A stretch of 64,000 nucleotides of DNA, from NCBI GenBank assembly GCA_042091695.1, contig JBELHA010000004.1:1-64000 (forward strand). The letters are read 5' to 3'. Below the pieces are notes generated by a model, which saw nothing but the letters and a program-made list of their open reading frames with translations, had not been told where the DNA came from and did no database searches. Both the position numbers and the translations under genes were made by a program. Origin of the DNA: Flavicella sp042091695 (GTDB lineage Bacteria > Bacteroidota > Bacteroidia > Flavobacteriales > Flavobacteriaceae). This document shows positions 27,481-35,577 of the stretch, piece after piece (position 1 is the first letter of the stretch; the number at the start of each line of letters is the position of its first letter).

Positions 27481-28446
27481 ATGCATAGAACGCGTAGACT
27501 AAGAAAAAGAGAAGGAATTAGAAGACTGGTAAGAGAAAACCAATTGACTGTCGACGATTTGATTTATCCATTATTCGTTGAAGAAGGAACGAATATAGAA
27601 AAAGAAATAGTTTCCATGCCAGGTATCAAAAGATTCTCATTGGATCGCATTCACAAAGAGTTGGATGAAGTAGTAAGTTTGGATATACCTGCAGTACTTT
27701 TGTTTGGAATTCCAGCAAAAAAAGACGGTGTAGGGACTGAAACTTGGAATGATGACGGTATCATGCAGCAAGCGATTCGTTATATCAAAAAAAACTATCC
27801 TTCTTTGTACGTAATTACAGATGTTTGTTTTTGTGAATATACCGATCATGGACATTGTGGGGTACTTTGCGACAACGATGTCGATAACGACGCAACACTT
27901 GTAAACCTTGCAAAACAGGTCATTTCTCATGCCAAGGCAGGAGTTGATATGGTTGCACCTTCGGGGATGATGGACGGTACTATTGCCGCTATTAGAGAGG
28001 CATTGGACACTACAGGTTATTATAATTTACCAATCATGGGCTATTCTGTAAAATATGCCTCTGCTTTTTATGGTCCTTTTAGAGATGCTGCTGATTCAGC
28101 GCCAACTTTTGGAGACCGCCGTACCTATCAAATGGATCCTGCGAATAGAGATGAAGGATTAAGAGAAGCCGCTTTTGACGATGAAGAAGGTGCAGATATA
28201 CTAATGGTAAAACCTGCATTGTCGTATTTAGATATCATCAGAGATTTAAAGAATACCTATGACAGACCAATTGCCTGTTACAATGTGAGTGGAGAATACG
28301 CTATGGTCAAGGCAGCAGCTGAAAAGGGGTGGATAGACGGAGAGCGTGTGATGATGGAATCTCTACTATCCATGAAGCGAGCAGGAGCAGATATCATCAT
28401 TACCTATTTTGCGAAAGAAGTCGCAAAGCTATTAAAGAACAAATAA
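27481..28446 (+). CDS. hemB: Delta-aminolevulinic acid dehydratase (porphobilinogen synthase), zinc type
   Basis: HemB joins two 5-aminolevulinates into porphobilinogen. The start is ATG 27481 (MHRTRRLRKREGIRRL). The active-site zinc cysteines are visible in DVCFCEYTDHGHCGVL. Schiff-base lysines are in YSVKYASAFYGPFRDAA and LMVKPALSYLDII. The 321-residue length is normal. It follows hemD by 25 bp, so it is in the operon although hemB is often elsewhere in other phyla. Confidence 0.96.
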   Translation: MHRTRRLRKREGIRRLVRENQLTVDDLIYPLFVEEGTNIEKEIVSMPGIKRFSLDRIHKELDEVVSLDIPAVLLFGIPAKKDGVGTETWNDDGIMQQAIRYIKKNYPSLYVITDVCFCEYTDHGHCGVLCDNDVDNDATLVNLAKQVISHAKAGVDMVAPSGMMDGTIAAIREALDTTGYYNLPIMGYSVKYASAFYGPFRDAADSAPTFGDRRTYQMDPANRDEGLREAAFDDEEGADILMVKPALSYLDIIRDLKNTYDRPIACYNVSGEYAMVKAAAEKGWIDGERVMMESLLSMKRAGADIIITYFAKEVAKLLKNK

Positions 28447-28500
28447 ACATACTGAGTAAAACTCATATAAATACCTTAAAAAGGTACTAAAGATGTAAGC

Positions 28501-29790
28501 ATGAAATTCAAACAATCAGAAAAACTATACCAAAGAGGTTTAGAAAATTTAGTTGGAGCTGTGAATTCTCCAGTAAGAGCCTTTGCTTCTGTAGGAGGAA
28601 ATCCTTTATTTATAGACAAGGCTAAAGGGAGTAAGATTAAAGATGTCGATGGGAATTCATATATTGATATGGTACTCTCTTATGGTCCTATGATCTTGGG
28701 ACACCGCAATAAAAAAGTAGAAAAAGCAATCGGGAAAGCTCTTAAAAAAGGGTATTCCTTTGGTGCTTCTACGAATGCTGAAATTAAATTAGCCAAAATT
28801 GTTTGTGATGCTTTTCCGGGAATGGACAAAGTACGTTTTGTAAATTCTGGAACTGAGGCGGTATTGAGTGCTATACGATTGGCGAGAGCTCATACAGGAA
28901 AAAATAAAATTGTTAAGTTTTCAGGCTGTTACCATGGGCACATGGATGCAATGTTGGTAGCTGCTGGGTCTGGTTTGGCAACTTTAAGTTTGCCTGGTTC
29001 TCAGGGAGTTCCAGACGCTGCAGTTCAAAACACCTTGATTGCGGAATACAATAATCTGGACTCTGTACAAAAGCACATCGATGCACATGAAGACATCGCT
29101 GCAGTTATATTGGAGCCTGTAACAGGAAATATGGGGGTGGTACAACCCAGTGACGCTTTTATCAAAGGGTTGCGAAAATTGACTCAAGAAAAAGGAATTT
29201 TATTGATTTGTGACGAAGTGATGACCGGTTTTCGTTCTCATTTTGGTGGAGCTCAGGAACTTATTGGGATACAGGCAGATATCACATGTTTAGGAAAAGT
29301 AATTGGAGGTGGTTTCCCCGTGGGAGCTTATGGTGCTTCGAATGAAATCATGAACAATGTTGCTCCATTAGGAGGGATGTACCAAGCAGGAACACTTTCA
29401 GGAAATCCTATTGCTATGGCAGCCGGTATTTCAACATTAACAGAATTGAAACGTCAAAATCCCTATGTGTATTTTGAAGAAATAGCAGCTAAAATTGAAG
29501 CTATTTTATTGGAAGCAGCTGAAAAACATCAAGTAGCATTGACTGTCAATAGATTTGGTTCTATGATGAACCCTTTCTTTTCTAAAGAAGTCATCAAAGA
29601 TTTTAAAGATGCACAAACCTGTGACACTGAAAAATTCGCCACTTTTTTCTGGGCAATGATAAAAAATGGGGTGTTTTTACCTCCTTCACAATTCGAATCG
29701 TGGTTTTTATGTTCTGTAATAAGTACATCCGATTTGAAAAAGTTCGAAAATGCCGTTGACAAAGCAATGGAAGCAGTTTCAAAAAAATAG
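28501..29790 (+). CDS. hemL: Glutamate-1-semialdehyde 2,1-aminomutase
   Basis: This PLP enzyme turns glutamate-1-semialdehyde into 5-aminolevulinate, directly after HemA in the pathway. It is a 429-residue class III aminotransferase. Motifs are NSPVRAFASVGG, RFVNSGTEAVLSAIRLARAHTG, CDEVMTGFR (the aspartate touching the PLP nitrogen) and the PLP lysine in CLGKVIGGGFPVGAYGA. It begins 54 bp after hemB. Confidence 0.96.
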   Translation: MKFKQSEKLYQRGLENLVGAVNSPVRAFASVGGNPLFIDKAKGSKIKDVDGNSYIDMVLSYGPMILGHRNKKVEKAIGKALKKGYSFGASTNAEIKLAKIVCDAFPGMDKVRFVNSGTEAVLSAIRLARAHTGKNKIVKFSGCYHGHMDAMLVAAGSGLATLSLPGSQGVPDAAVQNTLIAEYNNLDSVQKHIDAHEDIAAVILEPVTGNMGVVQPSDAFIKGLRKLTQEKGILLICDEVMTGFRSHFGGAQELIGIQADITCLGKVIGGGFPVGAYGASNEIMNNVAPLGGMYQAGTLSGNPIAMAAGISTLTELKRQNPYVYFEEIAAKIEAILLEAAEKHQVALTVNRFGSMMNPFFSKEVIKDFKDAQTCDTEKFATFFWAMIKNGVFLPPSQFESWFLCSVISTSDLKKFENAVDKAMEAVSKK

Positions 29791-29864
29791 TAGTACAAAA
29801 AAACGAATAACATACTACTGTTTGAAATTAGTAAATTTACAAGACAGTATATACAACTAAGCAA

Positions 29865-30890
29865 ATGATAAAAAACGATTTATACCTAAGAGCATTGAAA
29901 GGAGAGGTGGTTGAAAGACCTCCGGTTTGGATGATGCGTCAAGCAGGGAGGTACCTTCCTGAATTTCAGGAAATAAAAGCCAAATATGATTTTTTTACGA
30001 GATGTCAGACACCTGAATTGGCAGCAGAAATTACTGTACAGCCAATTCGTAGGTATGGTATGGATGCCGCGATTTTATTTTCAGATATCTTGGTTATTCC
30101 CCAAGCAATGAATATTGAAGTGGAAATGAAAAATGGTATTGGACCTTGGTTGCCCAATCCAATTCGTACGATGGAGGGAGTTGAAAAAGCAATTGTTCCC
30201 GACATTGATGAAACGCTAGGATATGTTATGGATGCTATCAAGTTGACAAAACAAATGTTAGACGATGAAATTCCATTGATTGGTTTTGCTGGTTCTCCTT
30301 GGACTATATTGTGTTATTGTATTCAAGGACAGGGGTCTAAGAATTTTGATAAAGCCAAAGAGTTTTGTTTTACACAGCCGTTGGCAGCACATGCATTATT
30401 GCAAAAAATTACAGATACAACCATAGCATACTTAAAGAAAAAAGTGGAAGCAGGTGTCAACGCCGTACAGGTATTTGATTCATGGGGAGGTATGTTATCT
30501 CCAGTAGATTATCAAGAGTTTTCTTGGCAATACATCCACCAAATTATAGAGGCATTGAAAGACGACGCTCCAGTAATTGCTTTTGGAAAAGGATGTTGGT
30601 TTGCTTTGGAAGATATGGCCAAGTCTAATGCAAGTGCATTAGGTGTAGATTGGACTATCAGTCCTCAAATGGCACGTAAATTTGCGGGTAACGATATTAC
30701 TTTACAAGGTAATTTTGACCCAACACGTCTTTTTTCTCCACCTGCAACCATCAAAAAAATGGTTACTGAGATGATTGATGCGTTTGGAAAAGATAAATAT
30801 ATTGTGAATTTAGGACACGGAATCCTTCCTAATATAGGATTGGACAATGCCAAAGCTTTTATTGATGCAGTAAAAGAATACAACAACTAA
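29865..30890 (+). CDS. hemE: Uroporphyrinogen decarboxylase
   Basis: HemE removes four carboxyl groups from uroporphyrinogen III to give coproporphyrinogen III. The N-terminal substrate-binding motif RPPVWMMRQAGRYLPEF is present, with catalytic Asp in ILFSDILVIPQAM and the later GFAGSPWTILCY and LGHGILPN motifs. 341 residues matches the family. The 74-bp spacer from hemL is one of the larger ones in the operon and might hold a secondary promoter, though no consensus box is seen. Confidence 0.97.
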   Translation: MIKNDLYLRALKGEVVERPPVWMMRQAGRYLPEFQEIKAKYDFFTRCQTPELAAEITVQPIRRYGMDAAILFSDILVIPQAMNIEVEMKNGIGPWLPNPIRTMEGVEKAIVPDIDETLGYVMDAIKLTKQMLDDEIPLIGFAGSPWTILCYCIQGQGSKNFDKAKEFCFTQPLAAHALLQKITDTTIAYLKKKVEAGVNAVQVFDSWGGMLSPVDYQEFSWQYIHQIIEALKDDAPVIAFGKGCWFALEDMAKSNASALGVDWTISPQMARKFAGNDITLQGNFDPTRLFSPPATIKKMVTEMIDAFGKDKYIVNLGHGILPNIGLDNAKAFIDAVKEYNN

Positions 30891-30920
30891 TTCATAAAAT
30901 TTTAGGCCAACTTCAAAGAG

Positions 30921-31823
30921 ATGAAAGAAGCGTTTTACGAGTATATAGAAAATTTACAGAATACCATCACTGCTGCACTAGAAGCTGTTGACGGTGCTGC
31001 AAAATTTGTTGAAGATAAATGGAAACGACCAGAAGGAGGAGGAGGTCGTACGCGTGTGATCTCCAATGGAAATGTCTTTGAAAAAGGAGGTGTTAATATT
31101 TCTGCCGTTGAAGGGGAGTTGCCTCAAGCCTTGCGTGATAATTTTGGAGTCAAAGAGGGGCAGTTTTTTGCCTGTGGTTTGTCGTTAGTATTGCACCCTA
31201 AAAACCCAATGGTACCTACCGTTCATGCCAATTGGAGGTATTTTGAAATGTATGACGATCAAGGGAATATTGTAACGCAGTGGTTTGGTGGTGGACAAGA
31301 TTTAACGCCCTATTATCTATTTGATGAAGATGCAATTCATTTTCACACAATTTGTAAAGAAGCTTGTGACAAACACCATCCAGAATTTTATCCACGCTAT
31401 AAAGAACGTTGTGATAATTATTTTTGGAATGCACATCGAAATGAGGCTAGGGGAGTTGGTGGACTTTTCTTCGATTATTTAAAAGAGGATGCTGAGTTTA
31501 GCTTACAAGATCGCTTTGATTTTGTGACTGAGATAGGAAATTCTTTCTTAAATAGCTACCTGCCGATTTTAGAAAAAAGAAAGGAATTGTCTTTTACACC
31601 AGTTCAAAGAGATTGGCAAGAAGTAAGAAGAGGTCGTTATGTGGAGTTCAATTTGGTTCATGACAAAGGGACCCTATTTGGTTTGAAAACAAATGGACGT
31701 ATTGAAAGTATACTGATGAGCTTGCCACCTGCGGTTCAGTGGCACTACAACCACCATCCTGAAGAAGGTAGCGAGGAAGCTTATTTAGTTTCCGTATTAG
31801 AAAAACCAAAAAATTGGGTATAA
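30921..31823 (+). CDS. hemF: Oxygen-dependent coproporphyrinogen-III oxidase
   Basis: HemF oxidatively decarboxylates coproporphyrinogen III using O2. The HemF signature region NWRYFEMYD, WFGGGQDLTPYYLFDEDAIHFH, CDNYFWNAHRNEARGVGGLFFDYL and RRGRYVEFNLVHDKGTLFGL is intact, and 300 residues is the normal length. It ends the operon and is followed at once by a terminator. The aerobic enzyme suggests heme is made under oxygen. Protoporphyrinogen oxidase (HemG, HemY or HemJ) is not in this window. Confidence 0.97.
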   Translation: MKEAFYEYIENLQNTITAALEAVDGAAKFVEDKWKRPEGGGGRTRVISNGNVFEKGGVNISAVEGELPQALRDNFGVKEGQFFACGLSLVLHPKNPMVPTVHANWRYFEMYDDQGNIVTQWFGGGQDLTPYYLFDEDAIHFHTICKEACDKHHPEFYPRYKERCDNYFWNAHRNEARGVGGLFFDYLKEDAEFSLQDRFDFVTEIGNSFLNSYLPILEKRKELSFTPVQRDWQEVRRGRYVEFNLVHDKGTLFGLKTNGRIESILMSLPPAVQWHYNHHPEEGSEEAYLVSVLEKPKNWV

Positions 31824-31857
31824 AAAAAGGATGTTGTTGTTGCGACATCCTTTTTTT
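31822..31857. terminator. Terminator after hemF, shared with the converging flavin reductase gene
   Basis: A 13-bp stem made of an A run plus GGATGT (to 31834) and ACATCC plus a T run (31845-31857) encloses a ten-base loop. It overlaps the last bases of the hemF stop region and suits both converging transcripts. Confidence 0.85.
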
Positions 31858-31861
31858 TATG

Positions 31862-32479
31862 CTATTTCCTAGGCCTTTGGTAAGTCAAACGTTTGTTTGT
31901 CGTTGCCACAGCATAAGCATCCAAACCGTTGATAGCGGCAATTTTACCTTTACTGAGATTGATAAACAAATCATCTTCTAATAAATCTTCACGGACATAG
32001 AGTTTTTGTATCTCTGCCAATACTAAAAGAGTACCGTTGCATTTAATTTCATATTCCTCAAGGTATTTCATGGCTATATGCAAAGGTGCATCAGCCACAA
32101 AAGGGGCGTGGAAATCATCTTTATACAGTTCCTTAAATGAAGTATGGTCGAACTCAGAAACCTCCTTTGGGTATTTCGCCGAAGTATGGTGTGCATCCTC
32201 AATACCATCTTCAAAAACAGGATTCAAAGTAAATACACCAGTTTCCTTAATATTGTCGTATGTGTTTCTTGCAACCGTTGTCGGTCTCAAAACAAAACCA
32301 AATACAGCAGGACTTGAACCAAAATGGGTAACAGAACTAAAAATAGCTAAATTAGTAGAACCGTCTTTGGATTTGGTACCCACAAGGTTTGCAGATTTAT
32401 AACCCGTAGCGGAATTGATAAGGTTTATTTTCTGTATGTGATGTAAGTTTTCAATGGTGTTTTTGTCAAATACTTTCAT
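31862..32479 (-). CDS. Flavin reductase-like domain protein
   Basis: This 205-residue protein has the FMN-binding split-barrel of the flavin reductase family: YKSANLVGTKSKDGSTNLAIFSSVTHFGSSPAVFGFVLRP near the N terminus, then TGVFTLNP and HHTSAKYP. Such proteins reduce or bind FMN and serve partner oxygenases or act as FMN-dependent oxidoreductases. It starts immediately after the ABC1-kinase stop (the genes abut), so it belongs to the TetR-ABC1-flavin reductase operon. The partner enzyme is not visible. Confidence 0.88.
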   Translation of the reverse strand: MKVFDKNTIENLHHIQKINLINSATGYKSANLVGTKSKDGSTNLAIFSSVTHFGSSPAVFGFVLRPTTVARNTYDNIKETGVFTLNPVFEDGIEDAHHTSAKYPKEVSEFDHTSFKELYKDDFHAPFVADAPLHIAMKYLEEYEIKCNGTLLVLAEIQKLYVREDLLEDDLFINLSKGKIAAINGLDAYAVATTNKRLTYQRPRK

Positions 32480-33784
32480 CTATGCAATGGTATTTATTCT
32501 GACGTTTTTAGCTTTTAAATCATGCATTAAATTGTACAATCCAAAGAAAGTACGATTTATGTAGATAAAATGCTTTGAACCCCTATTACCATTCATTTCT
32601 TTTAGTTCTGTACTTTTAGCATATTTAGCACCTAAATCTGCAATTTTCTCAAAAAAGACATCGTCAGAAAAATCGAAAATTTCTGATTGGAAAGGCAGTG
32701 TAAACAAACTCAGCATTTCGTGAAACAAACCTTTAAAGAATTTTAATTCTTCTGGAGAATCATCTTCTCTAAGTATCTCAAGTTCGTAAAGCTTTTTCTC
32801 AAAATATGCTGGATTTTCAATATTTTCTTTTTTTGCCAATTCGAAGTAGGGCACGTAAAAGGAATCAGGAATACTTTTCATACATCCAAAATCAATGACA
32901 ATTAGTTTTCCATCTGGAGCCACTAAAAAGTTTCCAGGATGAGGATCCGCATGTACTTTTTTGAGGTTGTGCATCTGGAACATGTAAAAATCCCACAATG
33001 CTTGTCCTAATGAATTAGCGGTTTCTTGATCAAGTGGTTTTTCAGTATATTCGGAAAGATGTATACCGTCCATCCAACTCATACTCAAAATTCTATCAGA
33101 TGAAAAATCCTCATAGTAGTTAGGGAAACGCAAATTTGGAATGTGTGCACAAGCGGAAGAAATTTCTTCGCTTTGGGCCAATTCCAATTTGTAATTTGTT
33201 TCTTCCGTCAGTTTATCTTCTACTTCCTGAAAGTATTTGTCTGAATCTTTACCGCGAATATTAAACATTTTAATAGCTACAGGCTTAACCAAAGCCAAAT
33301 CAGAAGAGATACTGTCTGCAACTCCAGGATATTGAATCTTAACGGCTAATTTAACGCCATCTTTTTCTGCTTTGTGTACTTGTCCTATAGACGCAGCGTT
33401 TACTGAATTAAGATCAAACTTATCAAAAAGTTCATTTGGGTGCTTCCCAAAATAATTTTTAAAAGACTTTACAACCAAAGGGGCAGACAATGGAGGAACA
33501 GAAAATTGAGCTAGTGAAAATTTCTCAACATAAGCTCTAGGCAAAATGTTCTTTTCCATACTGAGCATTTGCGCCACTTTAAGGGCACTACCTTTCATGG
33601 TTTTTAATCCATCGTAGATATCTGTTGCATTCGATTCGTTCAAACGTGCTTTTGCTTCTTCTTCAGAGTTGATAAGTTTGTCACCGTAAAACTTTACATA
33701 GTTTACACCGACTTTAGCTCCGGTTTGAATTAGCTTGCTTGCTCTTTGTATTTTGGATGTTGGTATTCTGTCTATCGTCTTCAT
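32480..33784 (-). CDS. ABC1/AarF (UbiB-type) atypical kinase
   Basis: The 434-residue protein carries the ABC1 kinase-like fold: KGSALKVAQMLSMEKN (the KxGQ-type inhibitory segment, here KVAQ), NAASIGQVHKAEKDGVKLAVKIQYPG with the nucleotide lysine, HADPHPGNFLV and VIDFGCMKSI for metal binding. Family members act in ubiquinone or isoprenoid lipid metabolism, as ATPases rather than protein kinases. It lies between a TetR regulator (6 bp) and the flavin reductase gene. Confidence 0.9.
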   Translation of the reverse strand: MKTIDRIPTSKIQRASKLIQTGAKVGVNYVKFYGDKLINSEEEAKARLNESNATDIYDGLKTMKGSALKVAQMLSMEKNILPRAYVEKFSLAQFSVPPLSAPLVVKSFKNYFGKHPNELFDKFDLNSVNAASIGQVHKAEKDGVKLAVKIQYPGVADSISSDLALVKPVAIKMFNIRGKDSDKYFQEVEDKLTEETNYKLELAQSEEISSACAHIPNLRFPNYYEDFSSDRILSMSWMDGIHLSEYTEKPLDQETANSLGQALWDFYMFQMHNLKKVHADPHPGNFLVAPDGKLIVIDFGCMKSIPDSFYVPYFELAKKENIENPAYFEKKLYELEILREDDSPEELKFFKGLFHEMLSLFTLPFQSEIFDFSDDVFFEKIADLGAKYAKSTELKEMNGNRGSKHFIYINRTFFGLYNLMHDLKAKNVRINTIA

Positions 33785-33790
33785 AAATGC

Positions 33791-34441
33791 TTATTTCATT
33801 TTTTCTTTGAATAAAAATTTCCCTAAATCAAAAATATTTTTCAGTGGTTTGATATCTATAAGGTCAAAACCAGCATTGACACTTTTTTCAATAAAAATGT
33901 CTGTCTTTTCAAATGATTTGGAAGTATCTTCCATCCAAAACTTTAACAACATTAAAAATTGCAACCAAAATAACTCAACTTGACCTCTGTCTTGTAAATT
34001 GTTGATGGCATCACTTTTAATATCTATTTTTTCAATATCTAAAGTTTCAATATGTTTTGAAAAGGCTGTCCTTAAATCTTTGAGTACTGCGATGGATTTT
34101 AGATTGTTTTTTCGCATATCTAGAGCCTGCATGACATATGACCTGTTGGCTGTCATCATCTCAAATATTGTAAAATACAAACTCAGCAACTTGTTTTTGT
34201 TGTCGTAATTAGCATACTCTTCATTTTTGTGAAGCAATGCTAAAGAATTTTCAAAAAACAATTCAAAAATTCTTTTTTCCAAATGTTCAAAAGATCCAAA
34301 GTATTTGTGAAATTCAGACTCGTCTGTATCCAACTCTTTTGTGAACTTGTATACAGATACAGGTTTTTCACCTGTCATAAGTACGTCATCCATAAATTTT
34401 GATATGAATGTGTTTTCATCTATTTTTAATGTATCGTCCAT
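33791..34441 (-). CDS. TetR-family transcriptional regulator
   Basis: This 216-residue protein has a TetR-like N-terminal helix-turn-helix region (FMDDVLMTGEKPVSVYKFTKEL, then EFHKYFGSFEHLEKRIFELFFE) and an all-helical C-terminal ligand domain. It is the first gene of the unit with the ABC1 kinase and the flavin reductase and faces the SDR gene across 104 bp. A 25-bp palindrome in that region is its probable operator, which implies autoregulation and control of the divergent gene. The DNA-binding domain is divergent, so the family call is good but not perfect. Confidence 0.78.
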   Translation of the reverse strand: MDDTLKIDENTFISKFMDDVLMTGEKPVSVYKFTKELDTDESEFHKYFGSFEHLEKRIFELFFENSLALLHKNEEYANYDNKNKLLSLYFTIFEMMTANRSYVMQALDMRKNNLKSIAVLKDLRTAFSKHIETLDIEKIDIKSDAINNLQDRGQVELFWLQFLMLLKFWMEDTSKSFEKTDIFIEKSVNAGFDLIDIKPLKNIFDLGKFLFKEKMK

Positions 34442-34455
34442 GCGTTTATTTTTTA

Positions 34456-34463
34456 CAAATCTA
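34456..34463 (-). promoter_or_regulatory. -7 box (TAGATTTG) of the tetR operon
   Basis: On the minus strand TAGATTTG matches TAnnTTTG, 15 bases before the TetR start codon. The expected -33 position abuts the palindrome at 34487-34511. Confidence 0.55.
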
Positions 34464-34486
34464 CAAAATGTTTAATTATAAATACC

Positions 34487-34511
34487 ATTAGTTAAACAAA
34501 ATTTAACTAAT
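34487..34511. promoter_or_regulatory. Palindrome, candidate TetR operator
   Basis: Ten-base perfect arms ATTAGTTAAA (34487-34496) and TTTAACTAAT (34502-34511) with a five-base spacer sit between the divergent tetR and SDR genes. It borders the -33 region of the tetR promoter and overlaps the likely SDR promoter. Its size and symmetry fit a TetR dimer site. Confidence 0.65.
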
Positions 34512-34545
34512 TTTACAGCATTCAATTTAAAAGTACTAAAAAAAT

Positions 34546-35232
34546 ATGAGAACAATCGTCGTTATAGGAGGTAGTAAAGGGATAGGTAGGGCTATCGTAG
34601 AGAAAGAGTTAGCAGAAAATAAGGTTGTCAATATCAGCCGTACACCTGTAGCAATAGATCATCCAAATTTGACTCAATACAGCTGTGATGTTGTGTCTGG
34701 TGATTTGCCTGAGCTTTCACACATAGATGGATTGGTATATTGCCCAGGAAGTATTCGTCTAAAACCTTTTAAAAGGATGACTGAAGCTGACTTTACTGAG
34801 GATTTCCAGATAAATGTGCTGGGTGCTATCCGAGCGATTCAGTTTTATTTACCTTTTATAGACAAAGATTCTAAGAAGTCAAGCATAGTTCTTTTCAGCA
34901 CTGTAGCTGTAAAAATGGGTATGCCATTTCACACCAGTGTAGCAACTGCAAAAGGAGCATTGGAAGGTTTTGCAAAATCTTTAGCTGCAGATTTAGCACC
35001 CACTATTAGAGTAAACGTTATTGCTCCTACTTTAACCGATACAGAATTGGCTTCTCGTATTTTGAGAAACGATAAAATGAGAGAAATAAATGCAGATAGA
35101 CATCCATTGAAAAAGTATTTACAGCCTGAAGAGGTTGCTGGATTGGCTTCCTTTTTGTTGTCTGATGCTGCAGCATCGATGAGTGGTCAAGTAGTTGAAA
35201 TGGATTGTGGTATAGTTAACCTAAAAATATAA
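34546..35232 (+). CDS. SDR-family oxidoreductase with altered active site
   Basis: This 228-residue short-chain dehydrogenase has the Rossmann motif GGSKGIGRAI (8-17), the downstream Asn of the fold and the family C-terminal segment IRVNVIAPTLTDTELA. The catalytic Ser is present (LFSTVAV), and the Lys is Lys136 in SVATAKGALEGF. The YxxxK tyrosine is replaced by Val132. Some bacterial SDR branches share this pattern. Substrate is unknown. It is probably controlled by the TetR regulator, and a small Lacal_2735-type gene follows 5 bp later. Confidence 0.85.
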   Translation: MRTIVVIGGSKGIGRAIVEKELAENKVVNISRTPVAIDHPNLTQYSCDVVSGDLPELSHIDGLVYCPGSIRLKPFKRMTEADFTEDFQINVLGAIRAIQFYLPFIDKDSKKSSIVLFSTVAVKMGMPFHTSVATAKGALEGFAKSLAADLAPTIRVNVIAPTLTDTELASRILRNDKMREINADRHPLKKYLQPEEVAGLASFLLSDAAASMSGQVVEMDCGIVNLKI

Positions 35233-35237
35233 TTGAT

Positions 35238-35408
35238 ATGTTCGGTTTGTTCAAAAAAAAATCAAAGTTAGAAAAGTTGCAAGAGGAATACGAAAAACTG
35301 ACGCATGAGGTTTTTGTTGTTTCTAAAACCAATAGAATGGAAGGAGATCGTTTGTACGCAAAGGCGGAAGCTGTTTTAAAAGAAATAGAAGCTGAAAAGC
35401 TTAAATAA
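35238..35408 (+). CDS. Lacal_2735-family small protein, 56 aa
   Basis: A short intact frame from ATG 35238 to TAA 35408 encodes MFGLFKKKSKLEKLQEEY followed by a helical charged segment ending EAVLKEIEAEKLK. The MFGLFKKK start and helix-rich remainder match the flavobacterial Lacal_2735 family as I remember it. It is 5 bp behind the SDR gene, hence co-transcribed. Function is unknown. Confidence 0.8.
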   Translation: MFGLFKKKSKLEKLQEEYEKLTHEVFVVSKTNRMEGDRLYAKAEAVLKEIEAEKLK

Positions 35409-35501
35409 TTTTTATTTATTACTGTTGCAATTCGTATATTCAAACAAAAAAGTATGCTTAGGTAGTTATTTCATTGTATGTAGTTGTACCTTAGTGTTTT
35501 G

Positions 35502-35519
35502 TATATCCGAACGGATATA
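35502..35519. promoter_or_regulatory. 18-bp palindrome before the E2 gene, candidate operator
   Basis: Perfect eight-base arms TATATCCG (35502-35509) and CGGATATA (35512-35519) with a two-base spacer AA, 58 bp before the E2 start. The compact symmetry is typical of a small dimeric repressor site. Confidence 0.5.
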
Positions 35520-35577
35520 TATATATTTTCACCTCTTTTTTTAGTAATTTCGCATTTTATAACAAAAATAAAACAAA

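Noticed and set aside
32037..32402. 121-codon open frame antisense to the flavin reductase gene
   Set aside because: No start context or protein-like pattern; shadow of the real gene.
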